Assembly (NCBI GenBank): GCA_017546245.1
Contig: JAFYXI010000042.1
Span: forward strand, 24,513-88,512
Origin: Clostridia bacterium
Lineage (GTDB): Bacteria > Bacillota > Clostridia > UBA1381 > UBA9506
Direction of reading: 5' to 3'
Length of the DNA: 64,000 nt
Shown: in pieces, positions 62,936 through 64,000 of the stretch
How the letters are laid out: every line of letters starts with the position of its first letter
How positions within the stretch are numbered: position 1 is the first letter of the stretch
Program-made: the position numbers and the translations under genes
The notes under the pieces: model-generated
What the model was told of the DNA's origin: nothing
Seen by the model: only the letters and a program-made list of their open reading frames with translations
Databases searched by the model: none

Positions 62936-63844
62936 ATGCATTTTAACGACAGAGACGAAATTATAGCTTTAACTCCGCAGTGGAAAGGCGAAAGATTTAA
63001 TGACGGAAGACCGAAGGTAGACGATAAATATTTAAAAGCCTTAAAAACCTTAACATTAGAAGAGGTATGGAAGCCGATTTTTGTAAAGGGCTATGAAAGT
63101 CAGTTTGAGGGCAGATTACATACTTTGCACGATGACGGAAGAAAGCTTATCGGACGTGCTGTTACAGCTACATACTGTCCGTTTCGTCCTGATTTTGATG
63201 CAGTTGTAAAAGACATCGGTCGCAGTGAGGGCAGAACAGGTACATATAATCAGTGGGTAATTGATAATTTGCAAGAAGGCGACGTTCCGGTTATTGATAT
63301 GTATGACAAAGTGTATAAAGGAACATTTTTAGGCGGAAATCTTACAACCGCTCTTAAAAACAAGACCAAAAACGAAAACGGCGGTGCTGTTATCTGGGGC
63401 GGTATAAGAGATACCGAGCAGATGAAAAAGGTTGAAGACACGCAGGTTTATTACAGAGGTATTGACCCTACCCCGATTCGTGATTTTATTATGACCGGAT
63501 ATAACACCGTAACAAGAATCGGAAATGCTGTGTGCCTTCCGGGCGATGTTGTTTTCGGCGCAGGCGGCGGAGTTTTGTTTATACCAAGTCATCTTGTTGA
63601 AGAGGTAGTTGGCGGTGCGGCAAAAACACAGGTAAAAGACTTGTTCGGTTTTGAAATGATTACCTTAAATAAATTTACAACTGCTCAGATTGATAAAAAT
63701 ACATGGACTAAAGATATGCTTGATCTTTTAATGGATTTTATTGAAAAGGATGACAGAGCGGCAGAATACAGAGGTCTTGACTGGTCGTTAGAGTATGAAC
63801 TGGCGATAAATGGGGATCCGAATGATACTCAATCTGCACTATAA
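62936..63844 (+). CDS. RraA-like aldolase family protein
   Basis: 302 residues, ATG behind AGAGGGG. Core motifs of the RraA/4-hydroxy-4-methyl-2-oxoglutarate aldolase family: GRAVTATYCPF, GTFLGGNLTTALKNK, GAVIWGGIRDTEQMK and CLPGDVVFGAGGGVLFIPS. The usual Asp after PGD..xAD is replaced (VFGAGGG), which may change metal binding. Longer than typical (about 220), with N- and C-terminal extensions. Likely cleaves the final sugar-acid intermediate of the operon. Confidence 0.85.
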   Translation: MHFNDRDEIIALTPQWKGERFNDGRPKVDDKYLKALKTLTLEEVWKPIFVKGYESQFEGRLHTLHDDGRKLIGRAVTATYCPFRPDFDAVVKDIGRSEGRTGTYNQWVIDNLQEGDVPVIDMYDKVYKGTFLGGNLTTALKNKTKNENGGAVIWGGIRDTEQMKKVEDTQVYYRGIDPTPIRDFIMTGYNTVTRIGNAVCLPGDVVFGAGGGVLFIPSHLVEEVVGGAAKTQVKDLFGFEMITLNKFTTAQIDKNTWTKDMLDLLMDFIEKDDRAAEYRGLDWSLEYELAINGDPNDTQSAL

Positions 63845-63852
63845 CAATAAAA

Positions 63853-64000
63853 GGGACTATCTTGATAATCATTTTTTATAAATATTTATGCACGAAATAT
63901 TGTAGGGAACGCATTAATGCGTTCCGCGGAATGGATAAATCCATTCCCTACAACCAAACATTGCATAATTATTCGCTATATATGATTATTGAGACAGCCC
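63853..64000. repeat. Inverted-repeat element at the window end
   Basis: GGGACTATCTTGATAATCAT (63853-63872) and ATGATTATTGAGACAGCCC (63982-64000) are imperfect inverted ends. Inside is a GTAGGGAA...TTCCCTAC palindromic segment (63901-63952). No coding frame; a short non-autonomous element, possibly continuing past the window. Confidence 0.7.

Overview
The window is low-GC bacterial chromosome from an endospore-forming member of the Clostridia (Bacillota), probably an uncultured gut-type lineage. Support for this: spoVG, spoIIQ, ytxC, bofA/yaaL and a tiny spoVM-like gene; relA, hprK, murB, murC and nrdR of Firmicutes type; AGGAGG ribosome sites; sigma-A promoters with 17-bp spacers; TPP and yybP-ykoY (Mn2+) riboswitches; and several carbohydrate-use genes under AraC regulators. 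No rRNA, CRISPR array or complete phage was seen. The species cannot be named from the sequence alone.

Layout. 1-3.5 kb: end of a surface-glycan block (two GT2 glycosyltransferases) and an EAL c-di-GMP phosphodiesterase. 3.5-9.3 kb: an AraC regulator divergent from a PnuC-like transporter and two intracellular glycosidase-like proteins. 9.4-18 kb: housekeeping run recJ, relA/spoT, an MBL hydrolase, hemZ, nrdR, ung, a DEDDh exonuclease and trmO. 18-23.4 kb: thiT behind a TPP riboswitch, a P-type ATPase behind a Mn2+ riboswitch, and a SulP transporter. 23.4 kb: initiator tRNA-fMet.

23.5-37.4 kb: an integrated genomic island of about 13.9 kb. It lies between a 48-bp perfect repeat of the tRNA 3' half (23443-23490 and 37356-37403). 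It carries a tyrosine integrase, an excisionase-like protein, a DUF927 NTPase, several small unknown genes, a PH/SHOCT gene split at an A_AAA_AAG heptamer, and a restriction-modification module (PLD-type nuclease plus two TSPPY DNA methyltransferases) bracketed by imperfect direct repeats. No relaxase, conjugation or capsid gene is visible, so it looks like a satellite or passively mobilised island. It separated the tRNA from its terminator and supplies a substitute.

37.4-39.3 kb: a decayed sugar-acid locus, with a frameshifted AraC gene followed by an enolase-superfamily N-terminus joined by deletion to a Gfo/Idh/MocA C-terminus. 39.4-43.3 kb: mscL, secDF, bofA, yaaL and tiny sporulation-type genes. 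43.7-44.4 kb: a tandem pair of structured RNA genes, each with its own sigma-A promoter and terminator. Compensatory base changes between the copies support a conserved fold; I could not assign them to a known family and regard them as the most novel signal here. 44.4-57.2 kb: M23 and M14 peptidases, spoIIQ, murB-PHP-hprK, ACT/UPF0210, DJ-1, ytxC, murC and spoVG. 57.5-63.8 kb: an AraC regulator divergent from a six-gene operon (GH10 xylanase-like, enolase-superfamily dehydratase, UlaG-like lactonase, SDR, cupin, RraA-like aldolase) that probably degrades a plant glycan or sugar acid. Two copies of a MITE-like repeat (52610-52967, 57170-57480), isolated hairpin ends of the same family, and another inverted-repeat element at the window end occupy intergenic spaces.
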